Below the pieces are notes generated by a model. It did not search any database and was not told the DNA's origin. It saw nothing but the letters and a program-made list of their open reading frames with translations. From Trichoplax sp. H2 (taxonomy: Eukaryota; Placozoa; Uniplacotomia; Trichoplacea), in NCBI GenBank assembly GCA_003344405.1, contig NOWV01000173.1, positions 62,001 through 126,000 of the forward strand: a stretch of DNA of 64,000 bases. The letters are read 5' to 3'. The position numbers were made by a program, and so were the translations under genes. Below are positions 36,401 to 50,090 of this stretch, piece after piece; within the stretch, counting starts at the first letter, position 1, and every line of letters starts with the position of its first letter.

Positions 36401-39400
36401 TCTGTTTTAAATTATCAAATCATTGCTATTACTGACGATTACATTAAACATTCTCACGATATTACTATAACACGTACGGATCCTGTGATTTCAGAACATA
36501 ATTTCTTAATCTTTCTAAATCATCTAGTAATAATCTAGGTACGTCAAACAGCTGAGTCCCTGCTTTTTCATATCTAGTTTAGAAATTGTGAAAAAAACAC
36601 GTATAAAATTGGAAGACTAATTCATATTTATACAGTGTATGTCGAATATGCAAATATTCTAATATGTTGCAAGTAATACGGTCAAAAGTTAAATGGAACA
36701 CATATAACATATTCTGGACATTCACACATAACACTAACTCGCTAATAGCTGTTGATATTTGTCCCATAGCCTCCAATTGTTTAGCAAAGTTGTAATGAGT
36801 TGTTCTTAGATGGATGCGATCGAACCTTTCAGCCACATCAATTGCCTATTGACAGTGTTCATAAAAGATTAAGAATTAATTTTAATCTTAAGCCAACTGT
36901 TAACAACAAAGTTTATCGGCAGAATATCATACCTTCTTCCACTGTCCGCTAGCTTGATAGAAGTTATTAAGTAAATCAAATCTATTGCATTCTTTGTATA
37001 ACTTTTCAGCTTCATCCTATTACAAAAATATTCGCTGCTTTAGGGATATCAGCAAAATGGGGAAAATAGCGACCACGGTACTGTAAGACTATACAGATGT
37101 AAATTAGTATTTAGTATTTTGTAATTTACCAGTTGGCCTAGCTGAATTGCCAATGTAGCAAGTTGGCATTCAATTTCTGGTTCTTTTTTGGCTTCTCGTA
37201 GTGCTCGCGAACCTCTTGCATGCCCCATATTACCAAGACATACAGAAGCAACATCCAGTCGACGTGTTTTTATGCACATACGAGCTAGATTTTCCCAAAC
37301 AGTCTCGCTAAGAAATACGATTCAAATCAGGATTAAAGTGGCCCATGATTCATTGACTGTACTATGTAGAAATATAATCAGAAATAAATACCTTTTAATG
37401 GCCTTGATCGCTTTGAAAGCTTCATCCATATTTCCAGTTGTTAAGTTAAAACTAAAGTTCATCATGGCTTTCATAGTGGTTTCATCACTATCTTCAAGAC
37501 CTATGAAATCTCTCATTACTACTCTTCCGACATAGGGAAAAGTTTTTGCATTGTCTTCACTATCACTTTTTCTGGATGGGTGGACATCGTCAATTTCAGA
37601 TAGCTAGATTAGATAATGAAATCATGTAGAATTTGTAATAATAACTTAATAAAGTTGTGATGTTTAGGAAAAACTTAGCTAGTTTTGCTACCATAACTTC
37701 TGTACTTCGCAAAGTTTTACATACCTTCTTTAGAAAGAAATAAAAAGGCGACCCAATTCCCAGTAAGCCTTACACAACAAATAAATACATCAGCTAAAGT
37801 TTAACTGTTAAAGGTTATATTAAATCTGATCAGAGCCATTTTTTGTTAGTTATTCAAAAAAATAGCCTCATCGCATTTAAAAATTTCTAGATCGTGACAA
37901 TCACAAAGATATTAAATCCATCTATCGATTCTAACTTAATGCATTATAGTATAGATAGGAATTCATCAACTAATTTTAACAGCATAAGTATAGCCCAAGA
38001 ATTTGACTTTCTGTTATTATTAGAGTAAAATCATAGCATTAAAGTTTACGTATTATTTTTATTTGCCTCTAATTTAAATATCGATCTATACCATTACAGA
38101 TAGAAAATCATAATTTTAAATTTTAGTAGCAGTAATACATTTAAATCTATAATAAAGTGCAAGTTCGAAGTATTAGGGCATTAATTCTTTCAACAAGTAG
38201 AATTTTATCTGATGTCTTAAACTGTTCTCTTTAGGAGCTGTAGTTGACTGGGTTACATTATAAACTAATATAGAGCTTACTTTGAAAGCTGGTTTCCACA
38301 TTTGACGATTCTTGAAGCACAACGCCGTTCTCAGGCGTGCTAAATAAGGTGGCAATCTTAGTTGTCTAGAAATTGTAACCAATAGTAATAATTTTAGTTC
38401 AACCTGTTATTCTGAGCTAAAGCAGTAAATGCATTAAAAAGTAAGTCAAGCAGCTGATGAAATTGTACTCTAAATAAATCTTAATAATAAAATAAATGAA
38501 TGTAATGACCGACTTAAAAGTGTACCTTGTTAGAAGTCTTGTTATTATCGCTAGCTTGATCATTTTTAGACTTTCGATATAATGACGCATTATGATCATG
38601 ATTTATATAACTTGGAATTAACTCACAAGCTAATAATTTCACTTCTTTAGAATCCCAATAATGATTGACAGGTATACAGCGTTGAATCTCAGGTTCTTTA
38701 TTGGCATTATTCTTACGATTTTTACTACGATGATCAGTACTTTCCCATTTGCAAAAGTCAAAGCCCTGTATACTGTCTACTTCAGTTTCCCAAACATAAA
38801 GGACTGGCGATGGGTCTCCATTCGTCTAATAATAGACAATGATATACTTTACTTAAGATATAGAATCAGATCATAAAATCGATATTCGATAAGACATTTC
38901 GTGACACTTTATATCGTGAAATCAATGCCATAAAACCAGTAAGATTTTATGTAATTGCTCAGAAATGTCATTTATAACAGAATTACGCGAATTAATTCCA
39001 TGTATATTCATGCTACGCAAATAAGTAATTTAGACATCTATGTAGCTGCACTGTTTGCTTCTTTAATTACTGACAAGGCAAATATTGAATTTCATTTTAC
39101 ATACATTATTCATACTTATACAATTATAGAAGATCACGTATTGTAAATTTTCTTACCTGACGAGTTATAAAGCTAACTTTGCTTCCGCTGCAATTGCAAC
39201 GAATTGAGGTAATCTGACTGAACTTGGGTATAGATTCTGCGACAAATTTGGGGTTACAATGTTGCCTAGCCTCTCTATATAACATAAAATCGCATCATAA
39301 GCAGCAGCAAAACTAGTTTTACAGTAAATGAAATAAAAGTCGCTGTTTGTATATTACCTCCTTGATAAATCAAAGACTTTAATATATCCTGCACTACTTG

Positions 39401-42400
39401 CAGCACATAAATAGTTTCCACAAATATCGATCACAACTGGATCGCCTTCAGTCTCAGCAAAAGTTAGCAATTGCTTGACAATTCCCTATATACAAAGTGT
39501 GAAAAAATGAATCTTATGTTTCGTAGAACGATTTAATATTAGGGTACTGTAGCACGATATCAATTCATCGTTCTGCCAAATCGAACTTGATTAGCACCTG
39601 AAAATTCCTGACTTGAATATTATTGCCTTCACCAATATAAACGCTATCAGCATGTAGTGCAATAATAAAGGAATTGGTAGAGAAAGATCCTAAACAGTCG
39701 GAAGAAAGTAAAACTTTAGTCTTATTGTTATTTCGAAAGTTAGTGTTCAGTATTAGTGAATTGTCTACAGTAAAATGATTAACCTGCCGCTCTGGCAAAT
39801 TGCTTATCCCTGGAAACTTCGTATATTACTAGCTGCGAACCGTTCCAGACTGCCACTTTATCCTATGCAGAATATTTTATTACTATATGATGTCTTACCC
39901 AAGGAAATAAGATACTGTTATAATCCTTAGTTAAGCGAATATACGTACTTTACAAGCAAAAATGCCCTTTATGTGAATATCAGTCTTTAATTCCTGTAGC
40001 ATTTGTGTCCCATAGCAATAAATAGATAATTGACTTGGAGACACTTGAATTGCAGCAACATCGTCACCGAAGTGGTGGCTCATAATCTGTTCACTTAATA
40101 TATAAGCAGCGATTCCGGTTCTGGTAGCAATTAATGTTCCAGAAGCATCCCACTGCATGACACGTATACATAAAAGCATTACGTAATTTTCTTCTAATAT
40201 TATTATCACGGCAATAAAATAATTTAAATCAGTTAATTTCAGTCGTACAATCTGATACTAACCCCAATTTGTAGTAAATCGCCTGTTTCTAAAGAAGTAG
40301 GTGTTTGCATCTCCCAGCAATTCTCGTTGTCATCTTGTGATGAAATTGGTGCCGTCCTTTTCCAAGTAACAACACGGCCATTATTCGTACCAGCAGCCAA
40401 AATTCCTTACGTAGTATGATTTTCATGAATAAATTTGTATTCGCAGTATATAATTTGGTCTAGTTTTGATCATTATATATATAACAGTAGGATTGCTGCA
40501 TATTCAAACAGAAGAGACAAGTACCTTTTTTGAGATCGTAAGCAATACAGCTAACGTGTTCGCTGGAAGTAAATGCGTGGCCTTCTAATCGTAATTTGTA
40601 ATTTTTTTCCGTATTCAAATCCCACATTCTATATTATTTGCGTAAGTTACGGAATTATTAGTCAAGGAATTATAAAGCAATATGATAGATGTTCTTACAG
40701 AACTTAGCAATCATTACAAAAATTCACAGTTAGGACTTCTAATCAATACCTAACAAGATTTTCGCCAGATGTGGTTGCTAAAATTCCATCTATGGTCCAT
40801 ATAACGTCACAATGAGGTGAATTGCCTTTCGTTAGCTTCACCTTTAATTCCGTTGTTAATGAGTATTTGTAAAAGTTGCAATGTATTTTATAGTTTATCA
40901 GAAATTAAATATGACTTGATTACAATTATATCAGTATGATTTCGTAATATGTATTAAACCTGAGAGATTTCATTTGCTACTCCATCAGCGGAAACACCAA
41001 ATTGTGATAGCATTAAATTTTTGGTAATGGCAACTATGATTCCTTTCTTCGGGAAGAAAGAAAGGAATAAGATAGGTCCCTCAACAGAAAATGAGGGAGA
41101 AAAATTATTTTTTCCATCGAAATACCAAACAGCGCCTGTAATGACATAGAGATTGTTACTCAAAAATAAATATGTTTAAATAGATTGTACGATCAACTTT
41201 GCTTATTCAATTTATAGATTGAGGTGACAGCTCACAATTTTAGTTAACTACACAGTTGTATATTGTATTATCCTATAAATTGATAACTGCGACGATTTAC
41301 ACTCAATACCTTCAGAACCGCCAAAGTAGCAAGAATAAGCTTGAGCTTCTATAGAAGCTACGATAGATTCTCCTTTTTTGTCGCTGCTACTGCCCCAATT
41401 AAATCGGTCTAAGGCGTTTTCGTCGCCACTGACCGCTGCTCTCGCCAAATCACTTAAATTGCTAAGTTAAAAGAATAGACATATTGTTTTTATCGCATAT
41501 GCTTTTTGCAATAACGTTGAATAGAACCTACTTTTCCGGAATTAACGAACTTTTATCAATCTAATTGTGGATGCTTTAGTCACATATTTAGGCTCCTAAT
41601 TGCTATACTAATTCTTTCAATAACTGCAAGAGTTTATATTTTCGAAAAACGCTATTTCATTTTTAAGCTTGCATAATGGTGTATAGAACGTATACGTAAG
41701 TTAGATTATTTTTTTCTTGATATTATAATGCAATTAGACCAGTAGATAATAATTAATTTATTAATTATTACTTACAGTAGACAATAATATGATTGATCAG
41801 ATTGACGAGGCTAATGCCCCAACTCGTTTGCTTTTGCGTACTGCTGTAAGTTACACATTCAGAGGTTCTACTCTATACCCTAATAGTAATATCTACGAAT
41901 TATAGAGTTTAATCATGTTATAACAGCACTTTAAGTGGCTATGTACGGAAAGAACTATGCGATTATAAGTCTATTCTCAAAATATACTAGCAAAAATTCT
42001 GTCACTAAAACTTGGTAATTGCTGTAGAATATTCATGAGCATTAATGCATAGCTTTACTGGAGACATACTCTGAAAGACCTTTCGTCGATTTGAATACAC
42101 AGTTCGTTATGGACTGCATAGGGGAAATATCATACTGTTGAACAGGAATTTTTTGTACACAGCCCTTCATATCTGCCTTCCATATTACAAAATGGCCGTT
42201 CTGAATGTTAAAATATAAGTCAAATGGTTTAGAATTTTTGCTGCTAAGTGTGGTAGAATGAAAATCATTCAGATAATTTAGACTTTATGAACAATACAAC
42301 TAACGGTCGAATCTTAACAAACCTCATCACCACTGACTAATGAGTTTCCATGCCCATTCCAACTTATAACACTAACACATGTCTTATGAGACTGATTTAA

Positions 42401-43630
42401 AATGATTTGACTATTGTCTTGCTTTAACCATATAATTATTTCACCATTGTCCCACCCAACAGCCAGAACATCACGATGAGGATGCCACTCAATGTAGCTA
42501 ACCGATGATTGCTTCTGGATAGTTATATCTTCCATCAGTTCACCCTTTCATGAAAGAAAGCAAGGACAATGTTACTAATGCAGGAAGGTCTTATTTTATC
42601 ATCATGCTAGAGAATTAATTAACCTGGTATTTAACGGAAAGTTTTATATGGGCGACATATTTTTAAGCAGAAAGTTATTCTATATTCACAGTTACTACAG
42701 TTAAGAGTTTGGAGGTATAAAATTTGCTATTATTGCTTGTATTTATTCCGAGATAACTAAATTAATTTGTTTTTCAAGACGCATTTAACAATTTTTTGAA
42801 AATTAACAGTATGTAAAATTACTAATAGAAATAAAACGTGCAACATCATAGAAAATACTTGAAGATTATTATCACTTAAATTTAATACTGTACGTCTAGG
42901 AACCTTTAAGTTTTCGCAATTAACTACCTAAAATCCTAGGTTAATCATTTTTATCTTAAAATTGCACTCAAATCAAATATGCATTGCCACAATTAAGTTT
43001 CTACCAGCGAAAATGTTAGTAATATAAAGTAAAATGACAGTTCATCCTGATACTGAATTGAATATAATTTATTATGATTGAAAATGATATTTTATCCTGG
43101 ATTCAACTTTGGATACATAAAGTACGCATATGATTGCATACTTTGGATGTGGCGATAATTTCTTCGTACGTTATTTTTAAAAGATTTTAAACTGGAAATA
43201 TTACAGTAAAATTATAACATAGAAAATAGATGTAATCTTGTTGATATGTAAAGAAAAGTACAGAGAAATTGTGGCAATTTAATCAGAATTAGCTTGCTTG
43301 CGGTATTGAATTTTAAATGTTTCGTTTTTAATTCTATTTTTAAACTACATATTCAGTCATGCAGGTAAAATAGTGTAGCTTATCAAAATGTGGTCATTGT
43401 CCCTGTTGCCAATGATTTTATGGTGCATAGCCATGTTCACAAGGCTAACTGGTACATTAGTCATTATTTTTCGGTGATCTTACCTCATTACTGTAAATAT
43501 TAACTTCTCCAGAGACTTCATCTCGCCCCTTAACGGCAACAGCAAGTAATTGACTAACTGTGTGCCAAGCTATCTTGGTATTAAATCCTTCAGAAGGCGC
43601 ATTAAGCTTCTTGTCAAAGTATACAGCCAT
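33471..43630 (-). CDS. IFT140: Intraflagellar transport protein 140 (IFT-A core subunit), complete
   Basis: Core subunit of IFT complex A, needed for retrograde transport in cilia and ciliary entry of membrane proteins. Minus-strand exons, 5' to 3': 43483-43630, 42323-42544, 42070-42200, 41310-41461, 40960-41135, 40750-40841, 40525-40628, 40263-40405, 39949-40152, 39784-39862, 39598-39689, 39358-39485, 39157-39274, 38526-38825, 38281-38365, 37725-37768, 37392-37603, 37130-37307, 36933-37016, 36733-36845, 36478-36573, 36269-36401, 36073-36144, 35896-35967, 35693-35766, 35479-35533, 35147-35329, 34941-35022, 34416-34747, 34086-34252, 33792-33933, 33471-33695. They give about 1,478 residues (human 1,462). 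Colinear landmarks: M-A-V-Y-F-D start, WD40 blade [40 protein letters not shown] and an acidic C-terminus. WD40 propellers fill about residues 1-600 and TPR-like helices about 750-1400. The exon 1 inner edge may be off by one base. Confidence 0.96.
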
Positions 43631-44639
43631 CGTTCACCTTGATTTTGTCAGATCTTTTTATGGTATTGATAATGCCTTGTAACTATAAAATATAAAACGT
43701 TTGAGTAGCGCAAAATAAGTCTATTCTAAGGTCGAGAAAGTATTAAATTACTAGCACCTTGAGTTTAATAAGATTACGAATGAATATCTACATCTCTTTT
43801 AGGTGGTTTTTTATTCGACTTAGGTGGCTATAGTATCGAAATGGGTATGGAATTTGGGACTATTTTATACTGATGTAAGTAATACCGTACTGTATATCAC
43901 TATTGTAACTGAGTTTGTTAGTTTAAATTTGCGTTGATGAACACTACATTGCTGCTAAGAAAAACAGGCGAACTAAAGCCGATATCGCGTAGTCTTCAAT
44001 TATTTCACTATCCCTTACTAACTAGAGATAGAACAGCATGCAGGAATAATTTAAAATTGAATCGTTTATGTTGATGTTCTAGATAACAGAGAAATCGATA
44101 TTCTAAAATTGCTTCAACAATGGTTGTAAAATAGATATACAGTACATACCTGAACATAAAATAGCTAACCCGATAGACACCAAGGATGATGTCTTCTAAA
44201 TACACAAGATTAAGCTTTGGAGTATCGTAAACTTTAATTTGAGATCCAATTCCAATATTGAAAAGGGGAATGACGGCGTGTTAAATAATTTTTATGCTAT
44301 CTAAAAGGATATCAAGCCTCGTTCAACGTGATATGTTGCCTCCAATGGATTTGAATAGGTTAGTGTATTCAGTGATGATCATAGAAATGTTTGATTCATA
44401 CCAGTTTCAGATTAGTGTCTTTATTCCAGCATTATTGCCTATACTCGCCCTAATCCAGTATTTGTATCGCAGGCTACCCCGACGTCGTTATTAGCAACAC
44501 TTGCCGATGCGGATAAAATGCTTTTGACCATTTGGTAAACATGACAACGCCGACTTAGAACGGTATCCTGTACTCTAGAGGATCGATCTGCGAACTGCGC
44601 AGGTACGGTGTTGTTCAGTGCTCACTACAGTACATTCCA
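43631..44639. other. IFT140 upstream region; no further gene
   Basis: Begins just upstream of the IFT140 start codon and should hold its promoter and 5' UTR. The small ORFs (44008-44205 minus, 44294-44494 plus) have no recognisable features. Confidence 0.45.
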
Positions 44640-44703
44640 CTACAGTGTACAGTATAGTACTGTGTTAACTGTACAGTACTGTACTGTACTTAAAGTACTG
44701 TAA
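44640..44703. repeat. ACAGT/ACTGT simple-sequence tract
   Basis: Short, imperfect, largely self-complementary repeats of CAGTA/TACTG and ACTGTACAGT type. The same motif recurs at about 52552-52576. Confidence 0.7.
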
Positions 44704-44736
44704 TCCTTTACTCCAACTTTTCATATGATGATGCTC

Positions 44737-45440
44737 GTCTCTTTCTGAACCCATGTAAAAAGGATTGAGCATGGAGTTCTCAGTAGTTCAATTTTGAACG
44801 ATTTAATGTATATGTATATGATATATAGATATATACAGTACATTATATCATTATCATCATGTCTCTTTCTGAACCCATGTCAAAAGGATTGAGCATGGAG
44901 TTCTCAGTAGTTCAACTTTGAACGATTTAATGTATATGCGATATATACATTATATCATCATCATCATCATGTCTCTTTCTGAACCCATGTGAAAAGGATT
45001 GAGCATGGAGTTCTCAGTAGTTCAATTTTGAACGATTTAATGTATATGTATATGATATATAGATATATACAGTACATTATATCATTATCATCATGTCTCT
45101 TTCTGAACCCATGTCAAAAGGATTGAGCATGGAGTTCTCAGTAGTTCAACTTTGAACGATTTAATGTATATGCGATATATACATTATATCATCATCATCA
45201 TCATGTCTCTTTCTGAACCCATGTGAAAAGGATTGAGCATGGAGTTCTCAGTAGTTCAATTTTGAACGATTTAATGTATATGTATATGATATATAGATAT
45301 ATACAGTTCATTATATCATTATCATCATGTCTCTTTCTGAACCCATGTCAAAAGGATTGAGCATGGAGTTCTCAGTAGTTCAACTTTGAACGATTTAATG
45401 TATATATGATATATAGATATATATATTATACATGTACATA
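44737..45440. repeat. Dimeric higher-order satellite, 124 + 110 bp (234-bp unit)
   Basis: The landmark GTCTCTTTCTGAACCCATGT starts at 44737, 44861, 44971, 45095, 45205 and 45329, so spacings alternate 124, 110, 124, 110, 124. The two monomers differ consistently: one has TTCAATTTTGAAC and a longer TATATGATATATAG tail, the other TTCAACTTTGAAC, TGCGATATATACATT and an expanded CATCAT run. Same-type monomers are almost identical, so the 234-bp dimer was amplified as a unit. A degenerate TA-rich tail continues to about 45490. Confidence 0.95.
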
Positions 45441-45504
45441 CAGTCGTGCAACCATTCGAACATTGGCCGTTACCTATATATATATATACATTAGACATGT
45501 TCAC

Positions 45505-45540
45505 ACAGTCGTGCAACCATAATGATGGCTGCACGACTGT
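45505..45540. repeat. 16-bp hairpin, 4-nt loop
   Basis: Arms ACAGTCGTGCAACCAT and ATGGCTGCACGACTGT pair at 15 of 16 positions around loop AATG. A partial copy of the left arm (CAGTCGTGCAACCAT) occurs about 60 bp upstream, just after the satellite. Confidence 0.85.
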
Positions 45541-46608
45541 CACTGTACTGTACAGGGAGAACTTCCTCTTCATAGATGTCTTCTAGCATAGTGATGTAAT
45601 CGATGATACGCGCACACTTAAATGCTCTTGTCTCATCGAGACAAGAAAACGATTTCGAGTGATCGCTGTCTTGGATTGCAGAAATTAAATTGGCGTGCTC
45701 TCCGTCGAGTCATAATGAAACGTTTTCTTATGTCGATGATGTCATCTTTCTTGTAAAACAGTTCCGTTCTGTGACTGTTAATTTGCTACCTAGCTATCGC
45801 CAGGCGTAGAGGGAAGAAAAAGACCTAGAGTGCATAACTGTTTACTGACACTTTGTCAGTACTGTACAGTAATAAGTCTTCATAAGGGTGCAAGTGAAGG
45901 CGCAGGGTAGCTAATCTGTTATTGGTTTTAGTAAACCAAAGAGAGAGACAACGAGAAAGTTCTGTGCAAAGTAATGCAAAGGCCTATCTTTTTTTTTCTG
46001 TTCAATCTACTATACGGTATTAAAGTGCAAACCAACTTTCGAGCTAGATATTGATTGTAAACCGATGTTGCCCTGTTGCAGATTACGAAACAGTTAAAGT
46101 AGCAAGCGAAGTAAGCTCCGCATACTATATTTAGCATCATCACTTTCCGTTTTTCTCGTTTCTTAACAGTATAACACTGTATCGCTGTACTACAGTTAGG
46201 GTTAACACTGGCTACAGTATTCATTATAATATTATACTCGATATAGTAACTCGTGGCAACAAATTACAAGAACGAATGCCTTTCATGCTGACATCTTGAG
46301 AATAAATTTGGTCGAGCTCGATTATTCTCGCTTAAATCGTAGCAAGATCAATAGGGAACTGTAGGCTAAAAATTTCAGGTCATGATATCGTATAGCATCA
46401 CTATCACATACGATCATGTAGACTGTACTGACAGTTTACAGAAGGCGTGCCGACCTGTCTGAATTGTCCAGTATGGTATTTTCCGTACTGCACTGAGAAG
46501 CGTATACTGAACACTGTAAGGTGAGTTCATTTTAAGAGAGTAGACACAACACTGTAACTGAACTTTCTGCCTAGAGGTGAAAGGTAAAGGGGCATCCAAA
46601 GCTGCAGC

Positions 46609-49600
46609 ATGGCTCACGAAACAGATCAATGTTTAAAGAACTACAAGTACTATTTTAAATCTGACATTTTGGCTAATAAAGTAGCCTTTATTAGTGGTGG
46701 TGGTTCAGGAATTTGCTTTAGAATTACCGAAATATACATGAGGTAACTTGTAGCGTAAATTTGCCGATGGGTACACCACCCGGATAGACAAATATTACAG
46801 GCTCAAACCTTGCAACACTGCCACCATACGACCTTGTTAGACGAACACGAGTAGTAGTCGTCATAGTCATTGGCAGTGATTAAACATGTAAAATTATATT
46901 TCATCTATTTACGTGGAGCTTAGCGTGCTATATTAGTAGATGTGATCGAAATGCGGATTTCAACGTAACAATGAAAGACTAGAAAACAGTTCAAAACATC
47001 TGTGTCAGATTTGGTGACCTGTAAACATACGTAGGCTTACATTTCAGTATCAGTGTCGATATTGGATACTAATTAAGGTAGCGTTGTTGGACGCGATTTT
47101 CTTGGATTGCAAACGATCGGCAGAAATCATTAGGCATCAACAAACTGGCTAAATTTTGTAGCTCATTCTCGAAATCAAATTTGCTAAAGTTACAGTTTGT
47201 AATACATATGACTGTGCGATTATCTCTTACTGGAGTACAGTTATGTACAGTACTCGCATAAACACTTGATATAGTATGGATTATGGAATTTTCGTATTTA
47301 TAAAAACGTAAACTGCTCTAATCACGTACAGATTGCTAGAATACGTTGGCTAACTGAATCTACTGCCTAGAAAAGGAGAGCAGTCAGAGCTGCTGTACCT
47401 ACTGTATAGAGCTAAAGCAGTTCATTATAATAATTTTATTTGTATTTACGCGTATTTTTATGTGATATGTGGAACGTTTATACATTAATTATATTTGTAT
47501 TTACAAGTTACCTGCAGTAGTACGTTGGTGATTGTTGTAATCAGTCGATCATGTAAATGTTAACTGGGTGGAATTGACTAAGCTATAATATTAATAATTA
47601 TATATAATCGTAAGGGAATTAGTATTAAGTACGATATAAAAGTTTCTCGAAATAATACTTTTTGTTACATCTACTCGATAAATGTAACCTGTATACAAAC
47701 GCTGTAAACTACGCGTATAGGCCGTTATACGTACGATGATAGAATGGAAATTACTGTATCCAAATAATATTGAATGAATGATTTTACTATCTATGAACAC
47801 TACTGACAAAGCAATGCACCTTTAGACTAAAGTCTTGCTTTATATAACTATGTCAGTGGAAATAGAGTACAGATTGCAAACCTTGCTAATAATAATGGAA
47901 TCTTTGTTATATCTTATTCATTGCAAAACAGGCATGGATGCGATACCGTGATAGCTAGCCGCAATTTTAATCGCGTAAAAGAGGTACAGTGTAGTTACGG
48001 CTATAGATTGTATCCATAAGCAACGACACTCATTGTGAACTGTTATTTTTTATAGTAATTTGTACATATTACATTACTTGAGTTTCAGTATTCGAATTAA
48101 GATTTGATTTTATTAAATTTAGTAAACCTTTATCAGGTGGATCATAGTTAGTTTTTAACTATAGTCCTTAAATAAATACCGTTCAAGTTATTAACATCTA
48201 TACTCATGTTAACAAACTACTGACAGGCTGCGGAAAGGCTGGAGAAGGCAACAGGCCGTAGATGTTTACCTGTCCGAATGGATGTACGAAAGGTGAATTC
48301 AGCAGTCTCTATTAATTTTCGAACTCAGATGTTATCTTATAAGTAATGATACGGTACAATCGGTCTGTCTATAGACAATAGTTGAATGCTTACCATCTGC
48401 AACATACATCGCAACTAACAAGCATATGTAGATTTATTAACAGTACATGTTTATGATTGATACAGCCTCAAGAAATTCAAGATGCGGTTGATCAAGCATT
48501 GAGCCACTACAATCGAATCGATATTTTAATTAATGGAGCTGCGGGCAATTTCTTGTGCCCTGCTAGTAGATTATCTTATAATGCATTCAGAACAGGTGAC
48601 GCAATTGTGGATATTGACCTAGTTGTATACTTATTATTCACTTCTGTTAAAGTACTATGCCAGATTATTGTCAAAGTACGCGTATCGTAAATTAGCCGTA
48701 ATACTTATAAAGTTATGGATATGGAATTATTTTACTCTAATGATGATACGTTTCTATCTTGAACCCTTTAGTCATCGAAATTGATACGCTAGGAACATTT
48801 AATTTGAGCAAAGCTGTTTACGAAAAGTATTTCTCTGTAAGTAATTTTCAACCTTTACCATGTTTTATAGCCCTTAAGTATACCTTACTAAATATAATAA
48901 TGCTTATGACCACTACAGAAACATGGAGGAAATATAATCAACATATCAGCTACTCTACACTATAATGGCGACGTACTTCAGGTTGCATTTTAAGCCTTAC
49001 GTATTTAATTGCAAAGTATTTTGCGAATTGTATAGCTGTAAAGAATCCAACAAGATATTGCTTAATAATTCCCCTATAAAACGCTTTTTGAAAGTTTAAT
49101 ATTTTTTCCACGAAATACTAGGTACATGTTGGTGCTGCAAAGGCTGCAATTGGTATGCAAATATAATCACACGTTCTATATTATTAATTTCCAATTTTTA
49201 CTTACGCGTATATATAATTATCGAACCCATCGTTTTTATTATTAACTGATATTAAATTAAGTTAGATCGGATATGTAAATTTATTTGTTTAAAGTTATGG
49301 TGTAAATTCTGATTCGTAATGATACAATGTCTGCAACTAGATGCTATGACAAAACACTTGGCTAGGGAATGGGGTCGTGATGGCGTCCGTGTCAACTGTA
49401 TTGCTCCTGGCCCAATAGCTGATACCGAAGGAATGAGAAGATTAGGTACGCGTATGATTCTTAACTAAAATGTGTTGAAAATATGTGATATTTGTTAAAC
49501 TTGATTGTACTTTTCTCAGTTTTACCGCTAGGCCTATGATAATTTAAAACTAACTTTGTGTATTGTATTCCCCGATTTATTCTCTGTAATACATAAATTA

Positions 49601-49825
49601 GGCGGAGACAAAGAGGAACTAGCTCGGCATGTAAAAGAAGATATTCCTCTTGGTAGGATGGGTTCACGTATAGACATCGGAGATTCGGCGGTTTACTTGG
49701 GTTCCGAGGTTTCGTCATACATTACAGGAACAGTACTTATCGTTGATGGAGGAACTTGTATGGTATCCCGCCGAAATATATTTGAGGCGGAACGAATGAT
49801 GCGAAAACTTGCTAGTAAACTCTAA
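46609..49825 (+). CDS. DECR2: Peroxisomal 2,4-dienoyl-CoA reductase
   Basis: NADPH-dependent short-chain dehydrogenase that reduces 2,4-dienoyl-CoA during peroxisomal beta-oxidation of unsaturated fatty acids. Exons 46609-46742, 47932-47983, 48227-48292, 48466-48595, 48772-48836, 48919-48981, 49122-49152, 49341-49445 and 49602-49825 join to 870 nt, 289 residues (human about 292). Markers in order: [45 protein letters not shown], the A-A-K-A-A helix with the active-site Lys, N-C-I-A-P-G-P-I, and the C-terminal S-K-L peroxisomal (PTS1) signal. Odd point: the nucleotide-binding motif reads G-G-G-S-G-I-C where the family has G-G-G-S-G-I-G. Probable poly(A) signal AATAAA at 50085-50090. Confidence 0.95.
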
Positions 49826-50084
49826 ATCTTTATGTATCATTATAGAATACGTGTATTAGATAAACACGCTGTAGCGCTTGCCTCGATGTGAGCGTAACAG
49901 AGCTTATTTTCTCAGTGTAACGGCTCTACCAATTTTTAAAATTTAGCTCGAAAAATAATTACGTATAATTTAATCATCTCTAGATAGTAACATTGAGAGT
50001 CGCCCGCGTTGTAGGGGCAAGTAGACTATTACGTATCATGTAAAATTTTCTATATTGCACCACTGCGGAACCAATAGCTTTACA

Positions 50085-50090
50085 AATAAA
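50085..50090 (+). terminator. Probable DECR2 poly(A) signal
   Basis: AATAAA, 260 nt after the DECR2 stop codon and upstream of the convergent RPL38 3' end. Confidence 0.45.

Noticed and set aside
37188-37535. 115-codon plus-strand ORF
   Set aside because: Antisense shadow of IFT140 exons; it crosses an intron of the real gene.
42059-42069. Longer end for IFT140 exon 3 using donor GTAAAG
   Set aside because: It leaves the wrong phase for the next exon; the stronger GTATGT donor 11 nt earlier gives the right phase and the conserved length.
45325-45573. 82-codon minus-strand ORF over the satellite
   Set aside because: It lies across satellite monomers and TA-rich sequence and has no independent coding evidence.
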